Part shown: positions 1 through 8,930 of the stretch, one piece after another
Position numbering within the stretch: the first letter of the stretch is position 1
Layout: each line of letters starts with the position of its first letter
Assembly (NCBI RefSeq): GCF_028745515.1
Contig: NZ_JAQZSG010000001.1
Coordinates: 62,001-126,000, forward strand
Direction of reading: 5' to 3'
Origin: Paenibacillus thermotolerans
Lineage (GTDB): Bacteria; Bacillota; Bacilli; Paenibacillales; YIM-B00363
Length of the DNA: 64,000 nt
Notes under the pieces: generated by a model
Seen by the model: only the letters and a program-made list of their open reading frames with translations
The model's database searches: none
What the model was told of the DNA's origin: nothing
Program-made: the position numbers and the translations under genes

Positions 1-1019
1 ATCTCGCCTTTCTGCCGCTCGACAAGCATACCGGTCACCATATAAAGATAAAACGCAATTAAAAGAAATAACGGCACGTTCAGCGACCATAACAAGTTCC
101 GAAGCGTGTGTTCCCGATCCCCGTACGCCTTCATCGCCGAATCTCCGGGAATCCAGATCGATGTGCTGACCAAGTAGTTATATCCGCCCAGCATGTCGGC
201 AGCCATATTCGCTTTCATATACAGCATTTTCGACGCCGCTTGCAGATCGATCTCCGTATAATCGGCAACGAACTGGCCTCCGACCTTGCTTAACGTTATC
301 GGTCCGTCATGCAGCAGCTCTTGCGCAAACAAGCGTTCGTTTATGAACAATGCGTTTCGTTCCGCCTGAATGCCGCCGCGGTTCCAGTAGACGTCCGACA
401 GATCGTTCTCCGAAATGACCGCAACCGGCTTGATCCGGATTTCGGCGGAGACGAACGGATCGTCAATAATGAACTCCTGGTCCAGCAGCATATTCAACTC
501 TACTAATGCATTGTCGGTTACCATGACCTCATACACACCGTCGACCGGCTTATCGGACGGCAGCCGGCCGTCCACGATTCGTACGTGATCTTCCAAACCC
601 GAACGCATGGCGAATTTCGCGGATCTCTTGTAGTTCGGATTGATGCGCGTCGGATCGGCAGGCGATAGATTGAACCGAACCGTTTCATATATCCGTTGAT
701 CCGACACGGAGAAAAAATCGCCGGAATTCACGATACGATTCGACCAATATCGCTCAAAGCGTTCGACGATGTTCCGCTGCTCGCCCGGGACGGATGTGCG
801 CATCGTAATATCCGCGGAGATAACGCCGGGATGATGACCGGTCGAAGCGTAGCTCCGTTCCAAATCCTTCACCAGCATATAGCGGAGTACGGCGTCTTTA
901 TATATAGGCATGCTGGAGGTCAATGCGATGCAAAAAAGCATGCCTGTAAACAAACTGGCGACAAGCCACCGGTTTTTGGCCATTTTGCGAAGCAGCATAA
1001 TGAGAACGGACATACGCAT
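1..1019 (-). CDS. ABC transporter permease, FtsX/MacB type (3' part outside window)
   Basis: About 340 residues are visible from the N-terminus; the rest lies beyond the left edge. A short cytoplasmic start is followed by one membrane segment (about residues 19-37), a long extracytoplasmic domain, and a second hydrophobic segment near the edge followed by an ERQKGEI-like stretch, which is the layout of MacB/FtsX permeases. The start at 1019 has a GAGGGG ribosome binding site right upstream; a second in-frame ATG lies 6 bases later. It follows the adaptor gene by 22 bases, so the two are probably one operon for a tripartite-like export system. The substrate cannot be told from sequence. Confidence 0.8.
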   Translation of the reverse strand, partial: MRMSVLIMLLRKMAKNRWLVASLFTGMLFCIALTSSMPIYKDAVLRYMLVKDLERSYASTGHHPGVISADITMRTSVPGEQRNIVERFERYWSNRIVNSGDFFSVSDQRIYETVRFNLSPADPTRINPNYKRSAKFAMRSGLEDHVRIVDGRLPSDKPVDGVYEVMVTDNALVELNMLLDQEFIIDDPFVSAEIRIKPVAVISENDLSDVYWNRGGIQAERNALFINERLFAQELLHDGPITLSKVGGQFVADYTEIDLQAASKMLYMKANMAADMLGGYNYLVSTSIWIPGDSAMKAYGDREHTLRNLLWSLNVPLFLLIAFYLYMVTGMLVERQKGE

Positions 1020-1041
1020 CCCCTCGTTTTTTCCGTCGGCT

Positions 1042-2076
1042 TTATTGAAGAATGACTTTCATTCCGGCATCGAGTCCGCTTATGACTTCGATTTCCGTCG
1101 CATTCTCAAGCCCGGTTTCTACGTCGATTTCTCTTCTTTTTTCGCCATCCATAATTTGCACGAACGTTCGTCCGAAATAGCTGCGGATGCCTCGTTTAGG
1201 CAGAACGATCACGTTCTCGCGTTTGGCAACCGTTACGGCCACATCTGCCAATGCACCAAGCTCCGCATCCGGCGGAAGCTCGGACAATTCAATATAAATC
1301 GTCTTCGCATATTCATCGCGAAGGCGAGCATCCTCTGTCGCCGGAGCCGATCTCGGTGTTTGAGTGACTTTTCCTTCGTATGTTTTCCCTTTGAAATCGA
1401 TTTTCGCGTCCATGCCTACGGTAACGTCCGCCATTACCGGATTTCCGCTGGCGTTCAATGCGAGTCTCATACCTTCCGGATCCGCAATCGCGACTAACGG
1501 CCGGCCCGCTTCCACCCAATCGCCCGGCTTCAGCTCGGCAACGAACGTTACAATGCCGTCGATTTGTGCCCGTAGAACGGCCTTCTCCGCTTTTGCCTTC
1601 GTCTTGTCGAACAGCAGCTTCGCCAGCTCGAAGTCGAGCTTCGCGATCCGGAGCGTACGATCGTCGCCGAGCTTTGCCGCATCCTCCAGCGCTGCCTTTT
1701 TCCTTTCGTATTCCAACTCCCGCTGAAGCAGCTCGACATCGATATCCCCGTTGTTTAACACTAGGAGAACATCGCCTTTCTTAACGGTATTTCCTGCCCA
1801 AACATTGACGGATTCGATGTTCCCGCTCCCTGCAAGCGGATGATAGCTGATTCGTGTCGGTACGAAATAAGCGGACCCGGAAATTTGCCGGATAATGCTC
1901 CCTACCTTCGCATCGACGGTTCTTGCGGTCGCTTGGGCCGGTTTGACGAGCGGCGGTTTCAGCGGACCTTTTTCTTCCGGGAGCAGGCTGCAGCCGCCGG
2001 AGAAGGCGCATGCGGCGATCAACGCGCCGAGGGCGGTCACACGTCCGAAAGACAAATGAAACGCTTTTTGCCTCAT
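1042..2076 (-). CDS. Efflux adaptor lipoprotein (MacA/HlyD membrane fusion family)
   Basis: A 344-residue exported protein. The N-terminus has a positively charged start, a hydrophobic stretch and a lipobox ending FSGGC, so it should be a lipid-anchored protein on the outer face of the membrane. The body shows the adaptor pattern: a biotinyl/lipoyl-like half (about residues 60-95), a charged helical hairpin, the second lipoyl half with GDWVEAGRPL, then beta-barrel domains. Start 2076 is preferred because GGAGGAAG sits 6-8 bases before it; an in-frame ATG at 2097 has no such site. It is followed at once by a MacB-type permease, with which it should work. The ATPase partner is not in the window. 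Confidence 0.85.
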   Translation of the reverse strand: MRQKAFHLSFGRVTALGALIAACAFSGGCSLLPEEKGPLKPPLVKPAQATARTVDAKVGSIIRQISGSAYFVPTRISYHPLAGSGNIESVNVWAGNTVKKGDVLLVLNNGDIDVELLQRELEYERKKAALEDAAKLGDDRTLRIAKLDFELAKLLFDKTKAKAEKAVLRAQIDGIVTFVAELKPGDWVEAGRPLVAIADPEGMRLALNASGNPVMADVTVGMDAKIDFKGKTYEGKVTQTPRSAPATEDARLRDEYAKTIYIELSELPPDAELGALADVAVTVAKRENVIVLPKRGIRSYFGRTFVQIMDGEKRREIDVETGLENATEIEVISGLDAGMKVILQ

Positions 2077-2300
2077 AGGCTTCTTCCTCCATTGCAAGTT
2101 GTCATCGGCCGTCTAAGTGATCCGAATCCATAATGCGCGAATGCGCCATAAGAGGCGCTTGCGCTATACTGCGCTGCTTGGCCGCAAAATGTATACGCTT
2201 TCAATTGATATCATAACAAAACATTGGCAGTTAGCAAATAAAAAAATAAAAAAAGTGATTTTTGTTATTTAAAGGTTTGGTACGAGCCATTAAAGCGCGC

Positions 2301-2331
2301 AAAAAAAGCCGCGGTTTGTTATCCACGGCTT
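2301..2331 (-). terminator. Rho-independent terminator of the LacI gene
   Basis: GCCGCGG and CCACGGC form a stem with one G-U pair; a run of seven A on the plus strand (2301-2307) gives the U-tract in the leftward direction. It overlaps the stop codon of the LacI gene. Confidence 0.8.
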
Positions 2332-3388
2332 AGCGATTGTTTTTTATTGCCGGAAGCGACGTTGATTCGCGAAACACGATTTCTGCAGGCAAAAATATTT
2401 TCTCCGGCGGGGTTCTTTCATAGCGGGTTCTCCATATCATCATTTGGACCGCCCGTATTCCTAACCATTGCTTCGGGACGTTCACCGTCGTTAGCTTCGG
2501 AGAAACCTTCGCGGACTCAACAATGTTGTCGAATCCCGTAACCGAGCAGTCTGACGGAGCGTTCAATCCAAGCTGCCGCATCGCCTCAATCGTCATCATT
2601 GCATATTTATCGCAAGCGCATACGAACACGCTGGGCAGTTCTTTCCGCTCCATTAACCCGGATACTGCCTCGACCAGTTCTTCCGGTCTATGGAAGCTGT
2701 TTTCGGTTAACCGGAGCAGCCGTTGATCGGGCGAAAACGGTATACCGTGATCATCCAAAGCGGCGCGAAATCCTAACCACCGGTCGTAAAAGCTTTTGGC
2801 AAAATGAATATCTCCGACGAATTGGAACGATCCGTGCCCGAGGCCGATCAGCTGATCGGTCAACTGGCGAACGGCATCGAAATTGTTTACAAATAAACAA
2901 TCCGCTTCGACCTCGGAAGGTTCATTATCGATGCATACGATCGGTATCCCCCATTGCCCGAGCTCCGCAAGCAGCGTATTGCTTACGGGACCGACGCTGA
3001 TGATTCCGTCCATATTGGCCGTATTAATAATTCTTAGCGCGCTGTCGCCGCTAATTTCCGTTAGTGCGACCATATCCAACCCGTTAGCCTTCAGCTCTTG
3101 CGTAACTCCTTCCACGATCGGTGCCCAGTACGATGACTCCTGCGTCTGGTACCGTATATCGGGAAATAGAACGACAATGACTCCGGACGACGCTGTTTTC
3201 GGTTTGATCGGCATCTGTTCGGGTTTTCCGGGTTTTTGGGAGAAGTATCCCAGTTCATTGGCAGCTTTATAAATTCGTTCCCTAGTATCTTCGCTTACCC
3301 CGGTTTTCCCCGAGAGAGCTTTGGAGACGGCAAATTTCGAAACTCCAAGATAGTCGGCTATTTGCTGCATCGTCACTTTTTTCGCCAA
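2330..3388 (-). CDS. LacI-family transcriptional regulator of the mannan locus
   Basis: A 352-residue regulator. Residues 4-50 form the LacI helix-turn-helix (MQQIADYLGVSKFAVSKAL); the remainder is a periplasmic-binding-protein-like sugar-binding domain. The start is a TTG with GGAGTGAA about 9 bases upstream. It lies directly downstream of a GH26 mannanase gene on the same strand and near two more glycanase genes, so it is probably the local regulator of mannan or manno-oligosaccharide use; this is inference from position. A TGTTAGC-type motif in front of it also occurs in the promoter region of the mannanase genes, which suggests self-regulation. Confidence 0.85.
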   Translation of the reverse strand: MAKKVTMQQIADYLGVSKFAVSKALSGKTGVSEDTRERIYKAANELGYFSQKPGKPEQMPIKPKTASSGVIVVLFPDIRYQTQESSYWAPIVEGVTQELKANGLDMVALTEISGDSALRIINTANMDGIISVGPVSNTLLAELGQWGIPIVCIDNEPSEVEADCLFVNNFDAVRQLTDQLIGLGHGSFQFVGDIHFAKSFYDRWLGFRAALDDHGIPFSPDQRLLRLTENSFHRPEELVEAVSGLMERKELPSVFVCACDKYAMMTIEAMRQLGLNAPSDCSVTGFDNIVESAKVSPKLTTVNVPKQWLGIRAVQMMIWRTRYERTPPEKIFLPAEIVFRESTSLPAIKNNR

Positions 3389-3437
3389 CGCTGTTCACTC
3401 CATTAATGTCAGAAAGCAAGACCCAAGGCACAAATTA

Positions 3438-3456
3438 TGTTAGCATATTTGTTAGG
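3438..3456. promoter_or_regulatory. Candidate operator upstream of the LacI gene
   Basis: The sequence TGTTAGCATATTTGTTAGG lies 50-68 bases upstream of the TTG start. Its first part, TGTTAGCATATT, recurs exactly at 6308 in the promoter region of the mannanase genes. It reads as a direct repeat of TGTTAG rather than a clean palindrome, so the exact site is uncertain. Confidence 0.4.
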
Positions 3457-3478
3457 CGTCAAGCACTCTTACTATAAT

Positions 3479-3826
3479 TCAATATTTTACCGGAGTCAAT
3501 GAAAGATGACGGAATGCTAACAGAGCTTCAATCTCTTGCAGCAGCGTATGTTGGGCATCAACGGTTATGAATCTGGACATCGGAGCATTCGCCAATTGTT
3601 CGGAATACTTTTGCAAATGATGCAAGCTCTGCTCTTTGTTCCCATTCCGTTCGTGATGCTTTGCTTGAGCGAGCGATTCGCTTAACTGTTTGTACAACGG
3701 GTTTTGCAGCTTTCCGGCATCAGCATACGCTTCCGTACGAGAGAGCAGCGTGTCGATATTGATCGGCCGGATCAAGACGGCGTCGACTTCGAAATATCCC
3801 CAGCTGTGTTCAAGCTTGATCGTATT
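3479..3826 (-). pseudogene. Frameshifted C-terminal part of the GH26 mannanase (end of CBM35 plus FIMAH-like domain)
   Basis: This frame completes the preceding mannanase. Read from about 3826 it gives NTIKLEHSWGYFEVDAVLI, the expected end of the second CBM35 (compare NTIEIVKNWGWFEVDHIVI in the first CBM35 of the same protein). About 90 helical, charged residues follow, of the FIMAH type found at the C-terminus of many secreted Paenibacillus enzymes. One base is missing near 3826-3828, so the upstream frame runs into a stop at 3772. A free-standing 98-residue product from an internal ATG at 3775 is possible but has no good ribosome binding site. Confidence 0.8.
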
Positions 3827-6132
3827 GCGCCTTCTTTCAGCAGCACAATTCCCGCATTCGTGTCCTTAAAGCGGTTCGTATATTCAAAGTCAATCTCTCC
3901 GAGATAATCGCCGTTCACGTAAAGATGATTTTTCTTGAACCCGTAAGGCGCCGCGTAACGAATGAGCAAGCTGTAAGGCCCCGCCTCCGTTGCCGCGACG
4001 GAAACCGTGAGCGAATCGCCGCTTTGGTCGAAGCCGGTCACATGCCCCGTTCCGGAATACCCTTTCACGCTTGTATCCACGAAAGTGCCCTGCAGCGTCC
4101 CTGTTTCCGCCTCAGTCAACGTATATCCATCCGGAACCGGTTCGGGAGTCCGCAGCGGTTCCGGCGCAGGCAACGGATCCGGCGCCCTGCCGTAAATGTC
4201 GGCGGACGGCAGCTCATCGAGCGTAATTACGTAGTCGTGATTGTAAACGCGGATCAGATGCTGCTCCTCGTTCACTTTACCGTTCATGATGAAATGGCCG
4301 GACCACGTATTGAACCAGCGCCAGCCGACTTGATTATCCCGAAGCAAATCCGGATCCGGAATCGGCCCGTTCTCCGAATAAGCAACCAGCTTATTGCCGC
4401 CCGCCATGTCGACCAGCTTGTCGAAATCGGCGATTACCGGACTGTAATCCCCCTCGGACAAATATTTATCCATTCCGATCACGTCGACAACATCGTCGCC
4501 CGGGTACCATTGCGGCGATTGCTCCGAGGTATACGAGGTCCATACCCAAATTAAATTGTCCAGCCGATGAACGTTCGTCAATCGATCGAACAGGATACGA
4601 TATAACGCTTTAGCAGGTTCGGGACCTTTCGCCCCCCACCAAAACCATCCGCCCTCCGCCTCGTGAAGCGGTCTCCACAAGATCGGTACGTTCGCGTCGC
4701 TCAGCGCCTTTAGCCTAGCCGCCATCTCATCGATGTCTTGAATGATCAGTTCATATTCCTGAGTTCCGGGGGTAACCGCTTTGCTTACATCGAACGTTGT
4801 ATTGGAAGTATAGAAATCATGCCCGCCCATCGGCGCCCGCCAATGCCACGAATACTCAACAATTCCTCCGTACCGGGCCCACTGTATCGCATCCTCGTCG
4901 TTGCTCGAGTCCAGATCGAAGGCCGCAATGGCCGGAAGCTTTCCGGTTAAGCTGTAGATGAATCCCAGTTCGGACAGCACTCCCGTCTGCTGGCCTGATA
5001 GGATGCTTTCGCCGTATGCTTCTGTCAAATAAGCCATCAACGCTTTGGAGCTTTGGGACGCGTGCGGATTGACCAAGTCTGAGGCTACCTCCTTCAAGGG
5101 AGGTCTGCCTTGCTTATCTCCGATAACGATATGGTCAACCTCGAACCATCCCCAGTTTTTTACGATTTCTATAGTGTTTGCTCCTTCGTTCAACAAAACA
5201 TTGCCGAACGCCGCATATTTAAACGTTGCCGTTTGGTTGACGGAAAGCTCTCCTGCCGTGCTTCCGTTAACCACGATATGGTTTGCCTTATATCCGTAAG
5301 GAGCGGCATACCGCACATGCAGCGGATAAGCCCCTCCGCTTGCGACAGTAACTGTGAATCGAACCCGATCTCCGTCATCGGTAAAGCTTGTAACGTAGCC
5401 CGTTCCCGTATAACCGGGCGTGCTTGTAGAAACTTCGGTACCGATCAGTTCCGCTTCCTCCGCCTCATAGACGACTCCTGCCGGCGTTTCCGGATCCGGC
5501 GGGGGTCCTTCGGAATCGGCCCTCTTCAGCACTACATCGTCTATGTAAATGCCTCCGTCATAATTGCTGCCGGAGCCCGCGAGCCGGATCCATAGCTCAG
5601 GCTGCCCACTGCCGCTCACTTCGTCCTGCTTATGAATGACAACGTACGTGGTGCCGTTGATCGTCTTCGTCTCATAGCCTCGGCCGGCATACTCGCTTAT
5701 CGAGTATCGGTCCAAGGAACCGAGCTCTTTCCACGGCCAGTTGACGATCGTTTGTACCTGCAGCGCCCCGTCGAAGCGGATCGGTACATAAATGTCATAA
5801 CTGATTTGATTGTAATCGGACATCGTAGAGCCGGATAATACATATTTAGGAGCGGCTTCGTCCCAGCCCCCGCCTTTGTATTTCACATTCAGCTTCAAGG
5901 CGCCGTGATTTCCTTCTCTGGCCAAATCCTCGCTGTACTCCAGAGGATTAGAGCCAAGGCCTGCCGATTGACCGACTTGCCAGCCTTCAATGGAACCGTT
6001 TTCAAAATTGACCGTAACGTCCGCTGCTCGATCTCCTTCCGCTCTGCTTACTTGGAATGAGCTCATTGTCACGATCAGGGCGACGATCAGACTAACAATC
6101 AATAACGTTTTTCGTTTTGTTATGACTACCAT
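3772..6132 (-). CDS. Secreted beta-mannanase, GH26, with carbohydrate-binding domains (3' frameshift)
   Basis: A 786-residue exported enzyme expected to cut beta-1,4-mannans. Order: signal peptide (1-31); a jelly-roll carbohydrate-binding domain, probably CBM27-like (about 38-203); a CBM35 starting VYEAEEAEL (221-340); the GH26 barrel (345-650); a proline-rich linker; and a second CBM35 from about 670. The acid/base is probably Glu491 in WRPLHEAEGGWFWWG and the nucleophile Glu587 in YSENGP. The last 17 residues of this frame are out of register: a missing base near 3827 cuts the second CBM35 and separates a FIMAH-like tail that continues to 3479. The catalytic domain is intact, so the product may still be active. 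It is divergent from a second GH26 gene. GGGGAGGAG precedes the start. Confidence 0.88.
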   Translation of the reverse strand: MVVITKRKTLLIVSLIVALIVTMSSFQVSRAEGDRAADVTVNFENGSIEGWQVGQSAGLGSNPLEYSEDLAREGNHGALKLNVKYKGGGWDEAAPKYVLSGSTMSDYNQISYDIYVPIRFDGALQVQTIVNWPWKELGSLDRYSISEYAGRGYETKTINGTTYVVIHKQDEVSGSGQPELWIRLAGSGSNYDGGIYIDDVVLKRADSEGPPPDPETPAGVVYEAEEAELIGTEVSTSTPGYTGTGYVTSFTDDGDRVRFTVTVASGGAYPLHVRYAAPYGYKANHIVVNGSTAGELSVNQTATFKYAAFGNVLLNEGANTIEIVKNWGWFEVDHIVIGDKQGRPPLKEVASDLVNPHASQSSKALMAYLTEAYGESILSGQQTGVLSELGFIYSLTGKLPAIAAFDLDSSNDEDAIQWARYGGIVEYSWHWRAPMGGHDFYTSNTTFDVSKAVTPGTQEYELIIQDIDEMAARLKALSDANVPILWRPLHEAEGGWFWWGAKGPEPAKALYRILFDRLTNVHRLDNLIWVWTSYTSEQSPQWYPGDDVVDVIGMDKYLSEGDYSPVIADFDKLVDMAGGNKLVAYSENGPIPDPDLLRDNQVGWRWFNTWSGHFIMNGKVNEEQHLIRVYNHDYVITLDELPSADIYGRAPDPLPAPEPLRTPEPVPDGYTLTEAETGTLQGTFVDTSVKGYSGTGHVTGFDQSGDSLTVSVAATEAGPYSLLIRYAAPYGFKKNHLYVNGDYLGEIDFEYTNRFKDTNAGIVLLKEGAIRSSLNTAGDISKSTPS

Positions 6133-6257
6133 GTTTCATTACTCCTCCCCAAAAAACTTTACGTTTGCGAGGCTAATAAAGCATTTCGTCTATCGGGTTA
6201 CATTGCCTCCTTTCTATTTATGTCATTGCTTCCATTTCCATCATATACAACGGGATA

Positions 6258-6323
6258 GCTAAATGATAGCTAACAAAATAGCGAAACCTAAAATATTTTT
6301 TAATTGCTGTTAGCATATTGTTC
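6258..6323. promoter_or_regulatory. Candidate operators in the divergent mannanase promoter region
   Basis: The 259-base gap between the two divergent GH26 genes holds two TGTTAGC-type sites: an inverted one at 6258-6275 (GCTAAATGATAGCTAACA) and a direct one at 6308-6323 (TGTTAGCATATTGTTC). The latter shares its first 12 bases with the site before the LacI gene at 3438. Binding by that LacI protein is inferred. Confidence 0.45.
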
Positions 6324-6391
6324 TTTCTTTCCGGCACTCATACTTCTATAATGATATTCAAATCAAACGAAACGGCCGGAGGAGAAGACGA

Positions 6392-7762
6392 ATGAGCTTA
6401 CGTGATTTGCGGCTTGCCAATAACGATAAAGTGCTTGTATTTGAAGCGGAGGACGGTATCAACGCAGGAACGAGCGTTGCCAGCGATTTAGCGGGATATT
6501 CCGGCAGCGGATATGTAACGGCCTTCGACAATGACGGAGATCAAGTAGAGGTCCGGGTTCGGATCCCCGAAGACGGCCACTACGCCCTCATCGTTCGTCA
6601 TGCCTCTCTTCAAGGACCGAAGCGGAACCACCTGTTCGTGAACGGAGACGCGTACGGCGAGCTGATCTCTCCTCAAACCGAAGGGTTTATTGACGCCGAA
6701 GTCGGTACTTTGTATTTCAACGCCGGCGTGCATACGGTTACCATAGCGAAGAGCTGGGGAAACATCGATGTGGACTGCATCAAGCTCCGTCCTTCTACTT
6801 CGCCTGCCCCGATCAGAGCGGATTTCGATCCTGTCAATCCTGAAGCTGGCGCTGAAGTCCGATCGTTGATGCGATATTTCAAAGATATATACGGCAAAAA
6901 AATAATAACCGGACAGCACACCGCCACAGCGGAGGGCCCCGAGCTCGAATATATTCGGAGCGTTACCGGCAAACTGCCGGCGCTTCGCGGCTTCGACTTC
7001 CTCAGCTACTCGCACGCTACGGAGACTAGAAACCCGAGTGAGCATAAAATTTGGGAGACGGAGGCAAACAAAGGGTCTGTCGAGCAAGCGATCGAATGGC
7101 ACAAAAAGCATAACGGAATCGTCGCCTTTTGCTGGCATTGGTATGCGCCGACAGGCGGCGAAGACAAATCTTTTTATACGAAGCATACCGACTTTGATTT
7201 AACGAAAGCGTTCGATCCGGAATCTAACGAACATAAGGCGCTGCTTGCCGATATGGATGAAATCGCGGTTCAGCTTCGGCGCCTTCAGCAGGAAGGGGTT
7301 CCCGTCTTGTGGAGACCGCTGCACGAAGCCGACGGCAAGTGGTTTTGGTGGGGAGCCAAAGGTCCCGAGCCTTACAAAAAGCTATATCGCTGGATGTATG
7401 AGCGATTTACGAGCTGCCACAAGCTCCATCATTTAATCTGGGTATGGAACGCTCCGCATCCCGATTGGTACCCCGGGGACGATGTCGTCGATATTGCCGG
7501 GATGGATATTTATGTCGCTCCCGGAAATTATGGTCCGTTAAAGTGTGCCTTCGATTACTGCTCGTCAATTACCGCCAAACCGATTGCTTTAACGGAAAAC
7601 GGACCGATTCCCGATCCCGGCAAGCTGATCGAAAGCCATACGCCGTGGTTATGGTATATGCCATGGTACGGGGAGCACTGTACGGACAGTACGAGCCAAA
7701 ATCAGCTTAAGCGTATTTATGAACATCCTTATACCGTAACCCTTACGGATTTGCCGAGGTGA
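6392..7762 (+). CDS. Cytoplasmic GH26 beta-mannanase with N-terminal CBM35
   Basis: A 456-residue enzyme without a signal peptide or membrane segment, so it should act inside the cell, probably on imported manno-oligosaccharides. Residues 15-133 form a CBM35 (VLVFEAEDGI start, SWGNIDVDCI end); residues 140-455 are the GH26 barrel. The acid/base is probably Glu312 in WRPLHEADGKWFWWG and the nucleophile Glu402 in LTENGP. It resembles the secreted GH26 across the gap, so the pair probably arose by duplication, with one copy losing export and the extra domains. CGGAGGAG sits 7 bases before the ATG. The GH5 lipoprotein gene follows after 6 bases. Confidence 0.9.
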   Translation: MSLRDLRLANNDKVLVFEAEDGINAGTSVASDLAGYSGSGYVTAFDNDGDQVEVRVRIPEDGHYALIVRHASLQGPKRNHLFVNGDAYGELISPQTEGFIDAEVGTLYFNAGVHTVTIAKSWGNIDVDCIKLRPSTSPAPIRADFDPVNPEAGAEVRSLMRYFKDIYGKKIITGQHTATAEGPELEYIRSVTGKLPALRGFDFLSYSHATETRNPSEHKIWETEANKGSVEQAIEWHKKHNGIVAFCWHWYAPTGGEDKSFYTKHTDFDLTKAFDPESNEHKALLADMDEIAVQLRRLQQEGVPVLWRPLHEADGKWFWWGAKGPEPYKKLYRWMYERFTSCHKLHHLIWVWNAPHPDWYPGDDVVDIAGMDIYVAPGNYGPLKCAFDYCSSITAKPIALTENGPIPDPGKLIESHTPWLWYMPWYGEHCTDSTSQNQLKRIYEHPYTVTLTDLPR

Positions 7763-7768
7763 GCTCAA

Positions 7769-8926
7769 ATGTTGAAGGTCCGCTTATTTTTGGCCGCTTG
7801 TTTTACTGTCATTTTGTTTGCGGCTCTGCTCGTTTCCTGCAGCCCGAATCAAAATAAGTCAAAGGATGAACAAGCGCCGGATCCGTTTGCTCAGCTGCAA
7901 AAGTTAGGCAAGGGCGTAAATTTGGGCAATGCGCTGGAAGCGCCCAAGGAAGGCGAATGGGGCGTCACGCTGCACGAATCCTACTTTCGCATTATTAAGG
8001 AAGGCGGATTTGACACGATTCGCGTTCCGATCAAGTGGTCCGCGCACGCTTTAACCGAACCGCCTTATACGATCGACGAGACGTTTGCGCAGCGCATCGA
8101 CTGGGTTCTCGACCAGGCTGAAGCCCAAGGCTTGAATGCAGTCATTAACGTTCATCACTATGATGAGCTGTTTGAGTCGCCGCACGAGCATAAGGAAAGA
8201 TTCCTCAGCATTTGGAAACAGCTCGCCGAGCGTTACGGCACCCGCCCGATGTCCGTTTATTTCGAGCCGCTGAACGAGCCGCACGGGAACCTGACTTCCG
8301 AGGAATGGAACGCGCTGCTGGCGGAAACGATCAAACAAATCCGCTCCATCGATTCGAAGCATACGTTAATCATCGGCACGTCCGATTGGGGCGGCATCGC
8401 AGGTCTGGATAAATTAGTCGTCCCGGAAGAGGAACGGAACGTCATTGTAACGTTCCATTATTACGAACCGTTTCTGTTTACGCATCAAGGCGCGGAATGG
8501 GGCGGGCCGGAAACCGGCACCGTGGGAGTCACTTGGCCGGGGCCGCCGGACCGGGAAGTACGGCCGAGCGAATCGGCTCAAAAAACACTTTGGGTGAAGC
8601 GCTGGTTTAGACAGTACAACACCTTGCCGCCTGAAACGAATCCGGCCGGCAAAAAGTTCGTAAGCCTGGATTTGGACAGAGCTGCCTCTTGGGGCAAGGA
8701 GCATAACCGACCGCTCTGGTTAGGGGAATTCGGCGCGTACGGCAAAGCCGATCTGGAATCGCGCGTGCGCTGGACGGAATATGTGCGAACCGAAGCGGAA
8801 AAAAGAGGAATCGCTTGGGCGTATTGGGAGTTCGGAGCAGGCTTCGGCGTCTATGACCGTTCCCGTTCGCAGTGGAATGCCGGGCTGCACCAAGCCTTAG
8901 TCGGAGGGGCTGAAGAGCAGCCATAA
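7769..8926 (+). CDS. GH5 glycanase lipoprotein (cellulase/mannanase family)
   Basis: A 385-residue surface enzyme. The N-terminus has a hydrophobic stretch and the lipobox LVSC, with Cys24 as the likely lipid site. The GH5 barrel starts at about residue 45 (GKGVNLGNALE). The general acid is Glu170 in FEPLNEP and the nucleophile Glu320 in WLGEFGAYG. GH5 holds both endoglucanases and mannanases; the neighbourhood with two GH26 enzymes favours beta-mannan or glucomannan as the substrate, but the sequence alone does not settle it. The ribosome binding site GAGGTGAG overlaps the end of the upstream gene, so the two are co-transcribed. Confidence 0.88.
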   Translation: MLKVRLFLAACFTVILFAALLVSCSPNQNKSKDEQAPDPFAQLQKLGKGVNLGNALEAPKEGEWGVTLHESYFRIIKEGGFDTIRVPIKWSAHALTEPPYTIDETFAQRIDWVLDQAEAQGLNAVINVHHYDELFESPHEHKERFLSIWKQLAERYGTRPMSVYFEPLNEPHGNLTSEEWNALLAETIKQIRSIDSKHTLIIGTSDWGGIAGLDKLVVPEEERNVIVTFHYYEPFLFTHQGAEWGGPETGTVGVTWPGPPDREVRPSESAQKTLWVKRWFRQYNTLPPETNPAGKKFVSLDLDRAASWGKEHNRPLWLGEFGAYGKADLESRVRWTEYVRTEAEKRGIAWAYWEFGAGFGVYDRSRSQWNAGLHQALVGGAEEQP

Positions 8927-8930
8927 ACGG

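Noticed and set aside
2190-2203. Possible CcpA cre site (TGTATACGCTTTCA)
   Set aside because: One key position deviates and it lies between two leftward genes with no clear sugar-related target; too weak to claim.
6488-7186. 232-residue frame on the minus strand
   Set aside because: Mirror of the cytoplasmic GH26 gene, which shows both catalytic glutamates.
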